DNA from: Euonymus europaeus
Lineage: Eukaryota; Streptophyta; Magnoliopsida; Celastrales; Celastraceae
Length of the DNA stretch: 64,000 nucleotides
Assembly (NCBI GenBank): GCA_963580455.1
Contig: OY756968.1
Location: forward strand, 23,033,996 to 23,097,995
Direction of reading: 5' to 3'
Every line of letters starts with the position of its first letter. Position 1 is the stretch's first letter. The position numbers and the translations under genes were made by a program. Below are positions 54,499 to 64,000 of the stretch, in pieces. Under the pieces are notes generated by a model. The model did no database searches. It was not told where the DNA came from and saw only the letters and a list, made by a program, of their open reading frames with translations.

Positions 54499-55513
54499 CT
54501 TAGTGCACTGGATAAAGAATTAATACTCTTAATTACATTTATGTGTTATGAAATTCTAAATGCAGATTCGAGCTTTGTTCCTCCACTTATTTATGCAATG
54601 ATGGGGAGTTCCAGGGACTTGGCCGTCGGTACGGTGGCCGTGGCATCGCTGCTTACGGCTTCTATGCTGGGAGATGAAGTTAGTGCTAAGGACAACCCTA
54701 CGCTCTATCTTCATTTGGCTTTTACGGCGACGTTTTTTGCCGGAGTTTTTCAAGCTTCCTTAGGATTGTTAAGGTTGGTAGTCTATCGATCGGTACATCA
54801 ACCACGTCAATTGTCCTTTTTGTTGCGTAGAGGATTAATTAGATCAAATAATTAATGATCAGTTTTTGTTTTTTTTTTGTTCTTTAATTACTAACAAAAC
54901 ACGATCCGTGAAATATGATTGGTATTTTGTTTTCATCGACCAAACTTTTCTGGCACAAGATCATATAAAAGACAAATTAAATATATATATATATTATTAT
55001 ATATATATATGTATCATATTTTTTTAATAAAATTATCGTCAATAATTAGTACAAGCTGTTAAATCTTGAATGAATTGCAGGCTAGGGTTCATCGTGGACT
55101 TTCTATCACATGCAACGATAGTAGGGTTCATGGCAGGAGCAGCAACAGTAGTATGTCTGCAACAGCTAAAAGGAATTCTTGGACTTGATCACTTCACTCA
55201 TGCCACCGATATTGTCTCAGTCTTGCGCTCTGTCTTTAGCCAAACTCACGAGGTTCAATTCGTTTTTACTTTATACATACATACATACATACATATATAT
55301 ATATATATACACATGCACAAAATAATTTATTTATTATATGTTAAATATTTAGTAGGTTTTTGTTTTTTTATCGTCATATGGTTGCTATATAATGTCTTGT
55401 CTGAAAATATCGATTCATGATTCTTGCAGTGGAGATGGGAAAGTGGTGTCTTGGGTTGCTGCTTCCTTTTCTTCCTGATCGTCACAAGATACTTTGTAAG
55501 TAAAATTAATTTG

Positions 55514-55565
<52 letters not shown>

Positions 55566-58500
55566 TAACTACGATCTCTGTCCTAAACTCATTAGTCTGA
55601 TATGGTAAAATATATTATAGTGAGAGATAAAAGTTACACTCCTTGCATGCTTGTGGGTCTTGCAGCTAATACAATATACTAGTAGTACATAATTAAACTT
55701 TTTTTTTTCCTTTTTTAAACGATAGAGCTTAATTAATATTTATCTAAGGGATTCAATCATGTTGTATTGTCATTGATGACATGACGTGTACAGAGCAAGA
55801 AACGGCCGAAGTTCTTCTGGATATCAGCAATGGCACCATTGGCGTCTGTTATCCTCGGCAGCCTTCTCGTTTATCTCACCCACGCTGAAAGACACGGCGT
55901 CCAAGTGGTGAGTCACCACTCTCCATCCATCTCACACGTCTCTCCCTCAGTCTTGATTTATTTCGTATTCCCTCTGACTCTCCCACTCATAAAGATAGTC
56001 TCATTTTTTTTTATCTGTCTTAAATTATAGTATAATTTCAATTTTTAGAATGTAATTAATTATTTAATTTCTTAAAAAACTCTTATTTAATGTGTTTGTT
56101 TATTTTAAAAATTTTTTTCATTTTCTTTGACCATAGCAAGGGTTTATCATTAATTAAGGGTATATTAGGTATAATATAAGTAAAATTTAATGTTCTTATT
56201 GTATTAATTACATTTTCTTAATAAGTGTGAAGAAAAAAAATGGGACTATCTTTATGGGACGGAGGGAGTATTGCTTAACAATACATGCAATGGTAAATTG
56301 TTTTGTTGGGAATGAATAATGTATGAGAAAGTTTGTTTTTATTGATGTGGTTGTATTGAGAGATGTGTTTTGTTGATGCGACCGAGTATATGGCTTGATT
56401 TTTGTGTAATAAATGTGAGATCAATATTAATTTTGATATAGTTTTATTGGTAACAATAAGGAGACTAATAATATTGATAACCTTACTAATATGGAGAATA
56501 AAAAATCTATAAGAATTTATGTTTTGCTCATATGTTTGTTTTGATAGACATGTTTTGCTGATGTAAATAATTTGTGGCTTAACCTTTTGTATAATAAAAA
56601 TGAGACATAATTTTAATTTTAATGAAGAAAAGAAGTTCCGAAGATTTTGGACATTCTTAAAATACTCGTAGATTTATTAAAATTTTATTTGTTAAGTAAA
56701 TGAATTGAAAGACTCGAACTTCAGTGCCACCAAATTGGAAGTATATAACTTAGCCACCTTAGTTAAGAGGTTGTTAGCCTAAAATAATTACACAAAATAT
56801 TAACGAATTTGTGCGCAAAGTTTTTTTTTTTTTAATGATTTTGCAACCATAAATGGACTCGTGACCTGGAATACAGTTAATAAGCAGCATATGTCGGGAC
56901 CACCACTTGGAATTCTATTGATGAGGCCAATATCCATCTTACAAGTGGTGCAGGCCATTTCTCGCTAATTTCTCGAACTGTGTGTAGTGGGCCCCGACTA
57001 ATAATTATCCTTTCTATATGATTGGGTGGGCCTATTTTGGGCCAGTTCTGATTGGATTTCTCTAGGTCTTTCCCCGGATAACTTTTGATATCCTGCATGT
57101 GGATGTATCGTACGCAGATTGGAGACTTAAAAAAGGGGCTAAATCCACTGTCCATCACTGATCTTGTCTTCACGCCGCCCTATATGTCAACGGCTCTCAA
57201 AACGGGAATCGTCACTGGCGTCATTGCTCTTGCTGTGAGAACTATTCTCTACACTATCCCCTACAATTTTCAATTTAAATTTTCTAATCAATCCTAATAT
57301 TTAAATGCTAAAGCTAATAATTAATTAGTTGGTAAATTAAATTAATTGAACAGGAAGGAATAGCAGTTGGAAGAAGCTTTGCAATGTTCAAGAATTACCA
57401 CATAGATGGGAACAAAGAAATGATTGCCATTGGGACGATGAACATTGTCGGCTCTTGTACCTCTTGTTACCTCACTACAGGCCCTTTCTCAAGATCAGCA
57501 GTGAACTACAATGCAGGATGCAAGACAGCAGTGTCAAACATTGTCATGGCATTAGCAGTGATGATCACATTGCTGTTCTTGACTCCATTGTTTCACTACA
57601 CTCCCTTGGTGGTGCTCTCCTCAATCATAATCTCTGCCATGCTTGGCATCATAGACTATGAAGCAGCAATACATCTCTGGAAAGTTGACAAATTTGATTT
57701 CGTAGTGTGCATTAGTGCTTTCGTTGGTGTCGTTTTTGGGAGCGTTGAAATCGGCTTAGTCATAGCGGTAAATATACATATGCGCACTAATTAACATTTT
57801 AGAGTTCAGAATTTAAGATTATGGGCTATTAATGCAGGTCGCGATCTCGGTGCTGAGGGTTCTATTATTTGTGGCTAGACCAAGGACTACTGTTCTTGGT
57901 AATATTCCCAATTCAATGATCTTTAGAAATGTTGAGCAATACCCAAATGCAAACAGTGCTCCTGGAATTCTCATACTTGAAATTGATGCTCCTATCTACT
58001 TTGCCAGCTCTAGCTACTTAAGAGAAAGGTATGTAAATTAACATATTTTCACTGATTCAACTATGATATATATAGGTATTCTAATCACTAGAAGTACTAC
58101 TTTGTTTTTATTTAGAATCCTGAGATGGATTGACGAGGAAGAAGACAAGCTAAAGTCTTCTGGGGAAGCCGGCTTACAGTATGTTGTATTGGATATGGGA
58201 GGTGAGTCATTTACATTACTTCCGGCACCTTAATTTTTTCCTTCTTGAAGTTAAACTCACGTACACTAATCAATTTGCAATTTTCCCTCTGATTGTTAGC
58301 TGTGGGAAACATTGATACAAGCGGAATCAGCATGCTTGAAGAAACTAAGAAAATTCTCGACAGAAAAGACCTCAAGGTACTAAATTTGAGTGTTTGGATT
58401 CCAAGAAAAATGCACCAAATGTTTACACAAAACACCGATTACTAACTTTTTTTTAATTTGTTTTCATTTTTGCTTATATTTCCAGCTTGTATTGGCAAAT

Positions 58501-58674
58501 CCTGGAGCAGAATTGATGAAAAAGTTCAACAAGTCAAGCTTAATAGATAAGTTGGGAAAGGAGTGGATATACCTAACAGTAGGGGAAGCTGTGGCAGCAT
58601 GCAACTTTATGCTCCACACTTGCAAATCAAAACCAGTCAAAGATGATTCATTGGAGCCATTGAACAATGTGTAA
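54088..58674 (+). CDS. SULTR3;1: Group 3 sulfate transporter (SULTR3;1-like), 11 exons, 660 aa
   Basis: Exons 54088-54436, 54566-54773, 55081-55252, 55430-55495, 55794-55907, 57118-57234, 57354-57767, 57838-58028, 58116-58201, 58300-58376 and 58486-58674 total 1983 nt in frame. The membrane domain has PQGISYAKLANLPPILGLYS (the SLC26/SulP signature), SSRDLAVGTVAVASLL, GFIVDFLSHATIVGFM, HAERHGVQVIGDLKKGLNPL and NIVGSCTSCYLTTGPFSRSA. The cytosolic STAS domain (about 515-640) has NIPNSMIFRNVEQYP, GILILEIDAPIYFA and AVGNIDTSGISMLEE. Length and sequence along the whole protein fit group 3, closest to SULTR3;1, whose members are linked to chloroplast-envelope sulfate uptake. A His-rich stretch (HGQHHHHQ) near the N-terminus is distinctive. 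Introns hold microsatellites, a Stowaway and an R1 repeat. Confidence 0.96.
54462..54494. repeat. (AT)n microsatellite in SULTR intron 1
   Basis: An alternating AT run directly after ATACATACATAT, shortly after the exon 1 donor at 54437. Confidence 0.9.
55516..55562. repeat. (AT)n microsatellite in SULTR intron 4
   Basis: More than 20 uninterrupted AT units, 20 bp downstream of the exon 4 donor. The longest simple repeat in the window. Confidence 0.95.
55968..56268. mobile_element. Stowaway-like MITE, 301 bp, copy 2, in SULTR intron 5
   Basis: Ends TTTATGGGACGGAGGGAG followed by TA (56269-56270). The left end CTCCCACTCATAAAGATAG has a small insertion and is preceded by TA (55966-55967). It matches copy 1 at 50080-50382 along its length (for example TTCTTTGACCATAGCAA and GTTTATCATTAATTAAG). 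It lies wholly inside the 1.2-kb intron 55908-57117, so it should be spliced out. Confidence 0.9.
56283..56620 (-). repeat. Dispersed repeat family R1, copy 2 (inverted), in SULTR intron 5
   Basis: The minus strand carries CTCACATTTATTACACAAAA, CAACAAAACACATCTCTCAA and ACAACCACATCAATAAAA, matching the 52215 and 59985 copies. A weaker second sub-unit extends to about 56620 (TTTGTATAATAAAAATGAGA inverted). Confidence 0.6.
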
Positions 58675-58699
58675 TTATCTAATATATATGAAACACATT

Positions 58700-59480
58700 C
58701 ACTAGGCTTTGATGTGTTATGGTTAATTAATCTTGGAGGTGTAGTTTTTTCCCCTTTCAAAAATTAATATGTAAGTTTTGCAATTAGTATAACGTGTTTA
58801 TATTTTTAATGTTGTCTAAGATCTTTACAACACAAACAAACGGAAGTATGTAATCGGGAAATGAACGACTTTGAAATATTTTACCAAATCTTTTGACGAT
58901 TTAGAATTCATCTGTTTGAAAAGATATAATTCATCGAGACTTGTTGACGACGAATATAATTTTTGATGCACAAGATGATGTGAAAGATATGCATTTTGGT
59001 ATGGCTAAGTTTTTGTTTATTATATACATTTTTAACTTATTTATAAATTTTTAATTAGATTCAGTGTTTATTGATAATATTTTTGTTTTAGAAACATTTC
59101 TAGATAACAATTCAATTGATTCTCCAATCATGAATAATACTTTCGTGTAAAATGTATCTGAGGTTGATAAAAAAAGTAACAGATAATGTTAACATGTACA
59201 GTGTATATATTTTTCTATTTGAGTTGCAAAAACACTTCAGTAGTGACGTGTGTTATATTGAAACTGAAAAAACACCGAAGGGGAAAACTTGCCTCAAAAT
59301 TGGCATTACCCAATATATATTGATTTGTTGTTCGAGTTCATCAAGGAAGTACCAACTGAATGTCCTTTTAATATTGAAGTTTTGCAACAATCTTCTTTTT
59401 TATATGCATTGCTAATAAGTTTAGTGATTAATTTAGTTATATGCTTGTTAATTTAGCCAATCACGTCCATCAGTGAGCAC
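58700..59480. other. Intergenic downstream of the sulfate transporter, nothing recognised
   Basis: AT-rich, with short chance frames only. It includes the transporter 3' untranslated region, where no canonical AATAAA stands out near the stop. Confidence 0.4.
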
Positions 59481-59805
59481 ACACTCGCAGGACAACGTCT
59501 TTTTGGGTGACTTCACATAGGCCAAGACGACGCCGTTCGGATGGAGAAAGCGCAAGCCAAAATCGTGTGAGTGGCAACAAAAGGGGAGTCGCCGCGAGAG
59601 AGGCCGACAAAGACCCCAATCACCTGCACAAAGCCGAAGAACGATTGGTAAAAACCTCAATCGCTTTCACTAAGTCGAAGAACAGAGCCTACAACAAAGT
59701 TTAAAGGAGAGAACAACAATGAATATCGGATACCCAAACAACAATTAAAATCGTAGCCCCTCCTCAATAGCGTTCAACTTATCAAAAAAAAAAAAAAAAA
59801 AAACA
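59460..59805 (+). repeat. Possible retroposed sequence with poly(A) tract
   Basis: A GC-rich 280-bp stretch (for example GGCCAAGACGACGCCGTTCG) ends in about 20 A residues at 59781-59801. An abrupt GC-rich block with an A-tail in AT-rich DNA suggests a retroposed RNA. No target duplication, Pol III box or parent was identified. Confidence 0.3.
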
Positions 59806-59984
59806 ACAACATGTAAATTAACAATCACCGTGCAAGTACGAAAATTTATCCCTACAAGAACAAGCGCGAAGCGCCCTTCCTCTAGCAATAGCATATTAGA
59901 ATTAATAAGAAAAGGAATGGGGAGCAAACATGGCAACTCGAGTGTTAACACTTTAATACCAAAACTAATGGCCCAATAACTTTA

Positions 59985-60118
59985 CTTTTGAATCCCACTT
60001 CTATTATATAAAAAGTGGTATCACGTACTTATTCACATCATAAAAACACATCTTTCAATATAACAACATCAACAAAACACGTATCCCAATACAATCTCAT
60101 TATTCACACCACTAAAAG
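59985..60118 (+). repeat. Dispersed repeat family R1, copy 3
   Basis: ATCCCACTTCTATTATATAA, AAAAACACATCTTTCAATAT and CATCAACAAAACACGTAT follow the same order as at 52230-52480. This copy is shorter. Confidence 0.6.
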
Positions 60119-60274
60119 GAATCTTATCAGATTTAAGTGCGTCTCCAACTTATGGCACAACTTAATTAACAATGTCTATGGTCCTAAATTATCAACCACT
60201 ACACCCATTTGTGGGTTCCTCATTCACTCTCGGAGGTTTGAATATCCTGTGAACAACATTATTGAGTATGCTAT

Positions 60275-60511
60275 CTTATAATTTTGGGCCCCCTTACCCT
60301 AACCAGTAACCAAGCCCAACCGATCTATCACGTACGTGTGCACATGGGCCGACTGTAACCAAACTCAGGGTTATGCCTCAAAACTTGGCTACAAGATTAA
60401 GAAGAGCTTGCTATTATAAGCAGCACGTGTGGACTGGGTATCTATGCCCAAGGCCCAACACGTGGAGTAGAGCATGACCAGAGTCCAACACCTCCTCTGA
60501 TACTATCTTAG
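60275..60511 (-). mobile_element. Copia leader and primer-binding site, outer copy
   Basis: Directly adjoining the LTR, the minus strand reads TAAGATAGTATCAGAGGAGG, a primer-binding site for initiator tRNA-Met (TGGTATCAGAG core, one mismatch). About 220 bp of leader follow, matching 62077-62316. A leader outside what should be the 3' LTR is abnormal. Confidence 0.8.
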
Positions 60512-60836
60512 TGTTGAGAATTTAGAAATCAAGCTTGATCAAGAAGAAAGAATAATAAGAGATAGAGAAGGGCTGAACATGTAAAACATATCCATTAAGA
60601 ATGAATTCAAATGTTACAACAGATATATATAACAAGTCAGTGATAACGTTCACTGACTTGATATGACAACATAGTAAATACATTAACGGTCAAATTTGTA
60701 ATGGGCCCTCACAACACAATATAAAGACCATTAAGAAGAATTACATCAACTGAAGCCCATCTACTAAGAGAAAGCCCAACTATCTAAATCATTGAATGAC
60801 CCAACCCAACTCTTATTAGGGCAAGGTTCTTCAACA
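60512..60836 (-). repeat. Copia long terminal repeat, left copy (325 bp)
   Basis: Bounded by TGTTGAGAAT and TTCTTCAACA, a TG...CA pair with a 6-bp inverted repeat. It differs from the right copy (62317-62640) at only about a dozen or so positions. It contains GTCAGTGATAACGTTCACTGAC, a palindrome that could form a hairpin, shared by both copies. Confidence 0.9.
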
Positions 60837-60907
60837 ACGAAGAAAGGGAAGCACTTATTCTTCTGGAGCAAAGGATGGAAGCTGCAGAGATGTCACGGAG
60901 GATTCTA
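60837..60907 (+). pseudogene. F-box gene fragment lodged between the copia LTR and polypurine tract
   Basis: The plus strand reads about 23 codons, KKGKHLFFWSKGWKLQ then RCHGGFYH. They nearly match the F-box fragment at 63262-63345 (KTGKHFFFWSRGWKLQRCHG). On the minus strand this segment begins TGATAGAATCC exactly after the polypurine tract CTTGAGGGGGG and ends at the LTR. It is foreign to the retroelement. Confidence 0.75.
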
Positions 60908-62090
60908 TCACCCCCCTCAAGTTGAGCATGGTCAGACTGATCGAACATGGTCAACTTCGAAGTGAGAGAACGTAGACGATGAGATGGCAAGGCTTTGGTG
61001 AATATATCGTTAGATTGTTCATCTGATTTTAGGTGAGTTAACCTGATTAATCCATCTCGTATCTTGTCCCTGATAAAATGTAAGTCAATCTCAATATGTT
61101 TCGTCCTCTCATGAAAGACGGGATTGTTGGCGATGTGAATCGCAGCTTGGCTGTCACAGTGAATAAGCATCGATTTCTGGATAGCAATCTTTAATTCGCT
61201 GAATAAACTAGCTAGCCAACTCAACTCACTAGTAGTAGCAGCAATTGCACAATATTTAGCCTATGCTGAGGATCTAGATACCTTGTGTTGTTTATTTGAT
61301 TTCCAATAAATCAAAGAATCCCCAAGTTTGACACAAAATCCTATAACAGATCTTCTTGTGTCAATGCAAGAAGCCCAATCCGTATCATAAAATGCTCTTA
61401 CTTGCATAATGTTAGTTCTTGGATAAAAGAGCCCTTGATTAAGGGTCCCTTTGAGAAATTTAATAATTTTGTGAGCAGCATGCATATGAATGTCAGTGGG
61501 AGCTTGCATAAATTGACTTAAAATTATTGACTGCAAATGTAATGCCTGGACGAGTTAAAGTTAAATACATCAATCTACCTAAGAGTCTCCTATATTGAAG
61601 AGGGTCTTGTAGTTGATTACCAGAATATGCTAATAACTTAACTTTAGTATGTGTAGGTGATATGCTTGTTTTAGCATTATGCAGCTTAGTGTCCTGTATT
61701 AAATCCAATGTGTATTTTCTTTGTCCTATAATAAGACCCTTAGAAGTGTAATTTATTTCTAAACCGAGAAAATATTTAAGTGTCCCTAAATCTTTGATTT
61801 TGAAACATGTAGCTAGGTATTGTTTGACTGGGTTGATTAAAGTGAGGTCATTTCCACATAGAGCCATATTATCTACATATAGTAGTAAGATCACAGTACT
61901 GCCATGTTTTTTATAATGGAACAAAGAATAATCTGCCCTACTTTGGTTAAATCCAAAATTGAGCAAGGCTTGAGTACATTTTTCATTCCACTGTCGGGAT
62001 GCTTGTTTTAGGCCATAAATAGATTTTCTTAGTCTACAAACTAAATTAGTATTATCTGTTTTATAATTTTGATACCATCTTATAATTCTG
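60908..62090 (-). pseudogene. Ty1/copia reverse transcriptase-RNase H, 5'-truncated and broken
   Basis: From right to left the minus strand encodes LVCRLRKSIYGLKQASRQW, the catalytic motif as YVDN (usually YVDD), FLGLEI, a frameshift near 61515, then the RNase H part with HCDSQAAIHIANNP and HERTKHIEIDLHFIRD, ending DHAQLEGG at the polypurine tract (about 60908-60922). A stop replaces Glu in SSAEAEY (about 61261). The gag, protease, integrase and first part of the reverse transcriptase are missing, deleted between 62077 and the reverse transcriptase. It cannot make active enzyme. Confidence 0.92.
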
Positions 62091-62316
62091 GGCCCACATT
62101 TCCCTAACCAGTAACCAAGCCCAATCGGTCTCCCACGTACGCGTGCACATGGGCCGACTGTAACCAAGCTCAGGGCTATGCCTCAAAACTTGGCTATAAG
62201 GTTAGGAAGGGCTTGCTATTATAAGCAGCACGTGTGGACTTGGTATCTATGCCCAAGGCCCAACACGTGGAGTAGACCATGACCAAAGCCTAACACCTCC
62301 TCCGATACCATCTTAC
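62077..62316 (-). mobile_element. Copia leader and primer-binding site, inner copy
   Basis: Minus-strand primer-binding site TAAGATGGTATCGGAGGAGG at about 62296-62315 beside the right LTR, then about 220 bp of leader (CACGTGTTGGGCCTTGGGCA and similar). It fuses directly to the truncated reverse transcriptase. The junction near 62077-62090 reads ATAAGATGGTATCAAAATTA. Confidence 0.85.
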
Positions 62317-62640
62317 TGTTGAGAATTTAGAAATCAAACTTGATCATGAAGAAAGAATAAGAAGAGATAGAGAAGGGCTGAACATGTAAAACATATCCAT
62401 TAAGAATGAATTCAAATGTTAAAGCAGATATATATAGCAAGTCAGTGATAACGTTCACTGACTTGATATGACAGCATAGTAAATACATTAACGGTCAAAT
62501 ATGTAATGGGCCTCACAACACATTATAAGGACCATTAAGAAGAATTACATCAACTGAAGCCCATCTACTAAGAGAAAGCCCAACTATCTAAATCATTGAA
62601 TGACCCAGCCCAACTCTTATTAGGGCAAGGTTCTTCCACA
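62317..62640 (-). repeat. Copia long terminal repeat, right copy (324 bp)
   Basis: Bounded by TGTTGAGAAT and TTCTTCCACA, with one change in the terminal inverted repeat. It acts as 5' LTR of the minus-oriented element. Its outer flank CGAAGACGGAGGG resembles the start of the F-box fragment (CGAAGACGGGGAAG), as does the flank of the left LTR (CGAAGAAAGGGAAG). Confidence 0.9.
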
Positions 62641-62654
62641 ACGAAGACGGAGGG

Positions 62655-63180
62655 CTGAACTACAAACCAGTCTATTTAAAAAACTGGTCAAAAACAGTCC
62701 GCCTTTGAAGCATTGGATATTAAAATTCAATATGAACCATTAATTTTTAAATTAAATTAAAAACAATTTCCACATGAAAAATTTGTGCAAATAACCAATA
62801 CATCCTTACTACATTAAACTTATGTTTATTCTCAGTCTAAACTTTCATTTGTTTATGGGTCGTTGTATTTATCAACTAAATGAAATTATTTTCGGTGTTG
62901 TCGTTTCTGATAACGGTGATAATTTGAAATGGAAACCTCACAGTCAGAGGATAACCCGAACCCAAACACAAATAACAACGTCAATCGAAATTTGATAATG
63001 TTAACGACGAAGAATACAAAGAAAGAATGGAAGATACGATGACTCCATTTTGAAAATGAATTTTTTGATAAAGTAATACAAATGGACTGTTAAATATGGA
63101 GATAATAATTTCTTATTAAAATTATAGGCAAATTGATAATTTACATTTAATTATATAAATTATTTAAAAATTAAATAAAT
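62655..63180. other. Intergenic between copia complex and F-box fragment, nothing recognised
   Basis: AT-rich DNA with stops in all frames. Confidence 0.4.
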
Positions 63181-63229
63181 TATAGTATGTGGCTGAAATG
63201 CCACATGGCAGCTGGTTATTGGAACGGTT

Positions 63230-63580
63230 TGGGAACCGTTCTTTTCATGGACTGTTTTGAAGAAAAACCCGAAGACGGGGAAGCACTTCTTCTTCTGGAG
63301 CAGAGGATGGAAGCTGCAGAGATGTCACGGAGGATTCTATCATGCTACTTTGACATCTCCCGACGCTGATGCCGAAGCCCAAGGATTTGTTCAGTCATTT
63401 GAAGCCCTTTTGCCGTTTCAACCGGCTCCATGTGACTTTATTGATTGTTGCAATGGCCTGCTTCTTTTTCTAAGAGAACCTGCAGTCTACCTTCAGTACT
63501 ATGTATGCAACCCTGCTACCAAACAGTGTGTGGAGATTCCTGGTTTTGTTGCAACACACACAGCTGCTGGATTCTTTTCT
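63230..63580 (+). pseudogene. F-box-associated-domain gene fragment, truncated at both ends
   Basis: An open plus frame reads KKNPKTGKHFFFWSRGWKLQ, then GGFYHATLTSPDADAEAQGF, PFQPAPCDFIDCCNGLLLFL and YVCNPATKQCVEIPGF. The CNGLLLF...VCNPATKQCVEIP pattern is typical of the F-box-associated domain of plant SCF substrate receptors. No N-terminal F-box is in frame upstream. On the right the frame runs straight into copia sequence at about 63565-63580. It is not a working gene. Confidence 0.8.
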
Positions 63581-64000
63581 GTGTGAATCTTCACCAGTTT
63601 CAACAACTGTTCTTCAATCACTTCACGTATCCAGTGATAGCGAATATCAATGTGCTTTGTGTGGGAATGGTACATGGAATTCTTGCTCAAGTTTAGAGCA
63701 CTCTGACTGTCACAATGTACCTTGAATTCCTCTTGATTAATACCAAGTTCCTGGAGAAACCGCTTTAGCCACAACATTTCTTTACCAGCTTCTGCTGCAG
63801 CAATATACTCTGCTTCTGTTGTAGACAAAGCGACACACTTCTGCAGTTTGGACTGCCATGACACAGCTCCCCCTGCAAAAGTGAAAACATACCCTGAAGT
63901 AGATTTTCTACTATCAGGATCACCAGCCATATCTGAATCAGTATAGCCATCCAGAACTGGATCTGCTCCCCCAAAGCACAAGCATAGCTTTGACGTACCC
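63565..64000 (-). pseudogene. Second Ty1/copia element, RNase H region, partial
   Basis: Minus frame: GYTDSDMAGDPDSRKSTSGY, VSWQSKLQKCVALSTTEAEY, WLKRFLQELGI, VHCDSQSALNLSKN, HTKHIDIRYHWIRE, then KIHTEKNPA. Normally PADMLTK follows, but here the frame enters antisense F-box sequence. The element differs in sequence from the one at 60908-62090, so it is a separate family. It continues past the right edge towards the reverse transcriptase. Its 3' end and LTR are missing at the junction. Confidence 0.92.

Noticed and set aside
59507..59704. 65-codon basic plus frame
   Set aside because: Short, with no family, and within a possible retroposed block. No sign of a real gene.
63187..63369. 60-codon plus frame reading KPEDGEALLLLEQRMEAAEM
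   Set aside because: It overlaps the F-box fragment in another frame. The F-box-associated frame has recognisable family motifs and continues further.

Overview
This is plant nuclear DNA, almost certainly from a dicot. The evidence is AT-rich intergenic DNA, many short GT-AG introns, genes typical of land plants, and plant transposons of the CACTA, Mutator, Stowaway and Ty1/copia types. Exon structures were built by hand, by joining reading frames at GT/AG sites until frame and family motifs stayed continuous. Protein lengths are therefore predictions.

Layout, left to right. (1) 55-357, minus: first coding exon of a class A heat-shock transcription factor that runs off the left edge, with heat-shock elements upstream at 887-899 and 1087-1099. 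(2) 2280-3160: a foldback repeat. 3206-7249: a complete non-autonomous CACTA transposon with a TCA target duplication. (3) 7809-23147, plus: a 20-exon gene encoding a signal peptide, a PP2C phosphatase and a protein kinase in one 1090-residue protein. Its introns carry a LINE scrap and two local duplications. (4) 24150-25090: an unusual array of degenerate GGGCC/GGCCC modules. 25100-29700: no gene recognised, with internal duplications. (5) 30323-32115, plus: a Bax-inhibitor-1-like LIFEGUARD protein (242 aa). It converges with (6) 32794-35571, minus: a DUF828/PH-like protein of the FORKED/VAN3-binding family (469 aa). (7) 37560-38822, minus: a broken 2-oxoglutarate/Fe(II) oxygenase gene. (8) 39443-43711, minus: a NIMA-related kinase (598 aa) with a probable 5' untranslated exon near 45029-45120. 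(9) 45200-53980: a gene-poor stretch with MITEs and a Mutator-type foldback element at 51033-51905 that has a perfect 9-bp duplication. (10) 54088-58674, plus: a group 3 sulfate transporter close to SULTR3;1 (660 aa). (11) 59985-64000: a transposon graveyard. It holds a rearranged copia element with two direct LTRs and a repeated leader, F-box gene fragments, and part of a second copia element.

The genes form no operon or pathway. They are independent eukaryotic genes for stress transcription, signalling, cell-death control, auxin/vein patterning, the cytoskeleton/cell cycle and sulfate transport. No defence system, CRISPR array or bacterial-type cluster is present. The most unusual features are the phosphatase-kinase fusion with both catalytic sites apparently intact, the GGCCC array, the Mutator foldback holding a proline-rich coding scrap, and the copia/F-box chimeras.
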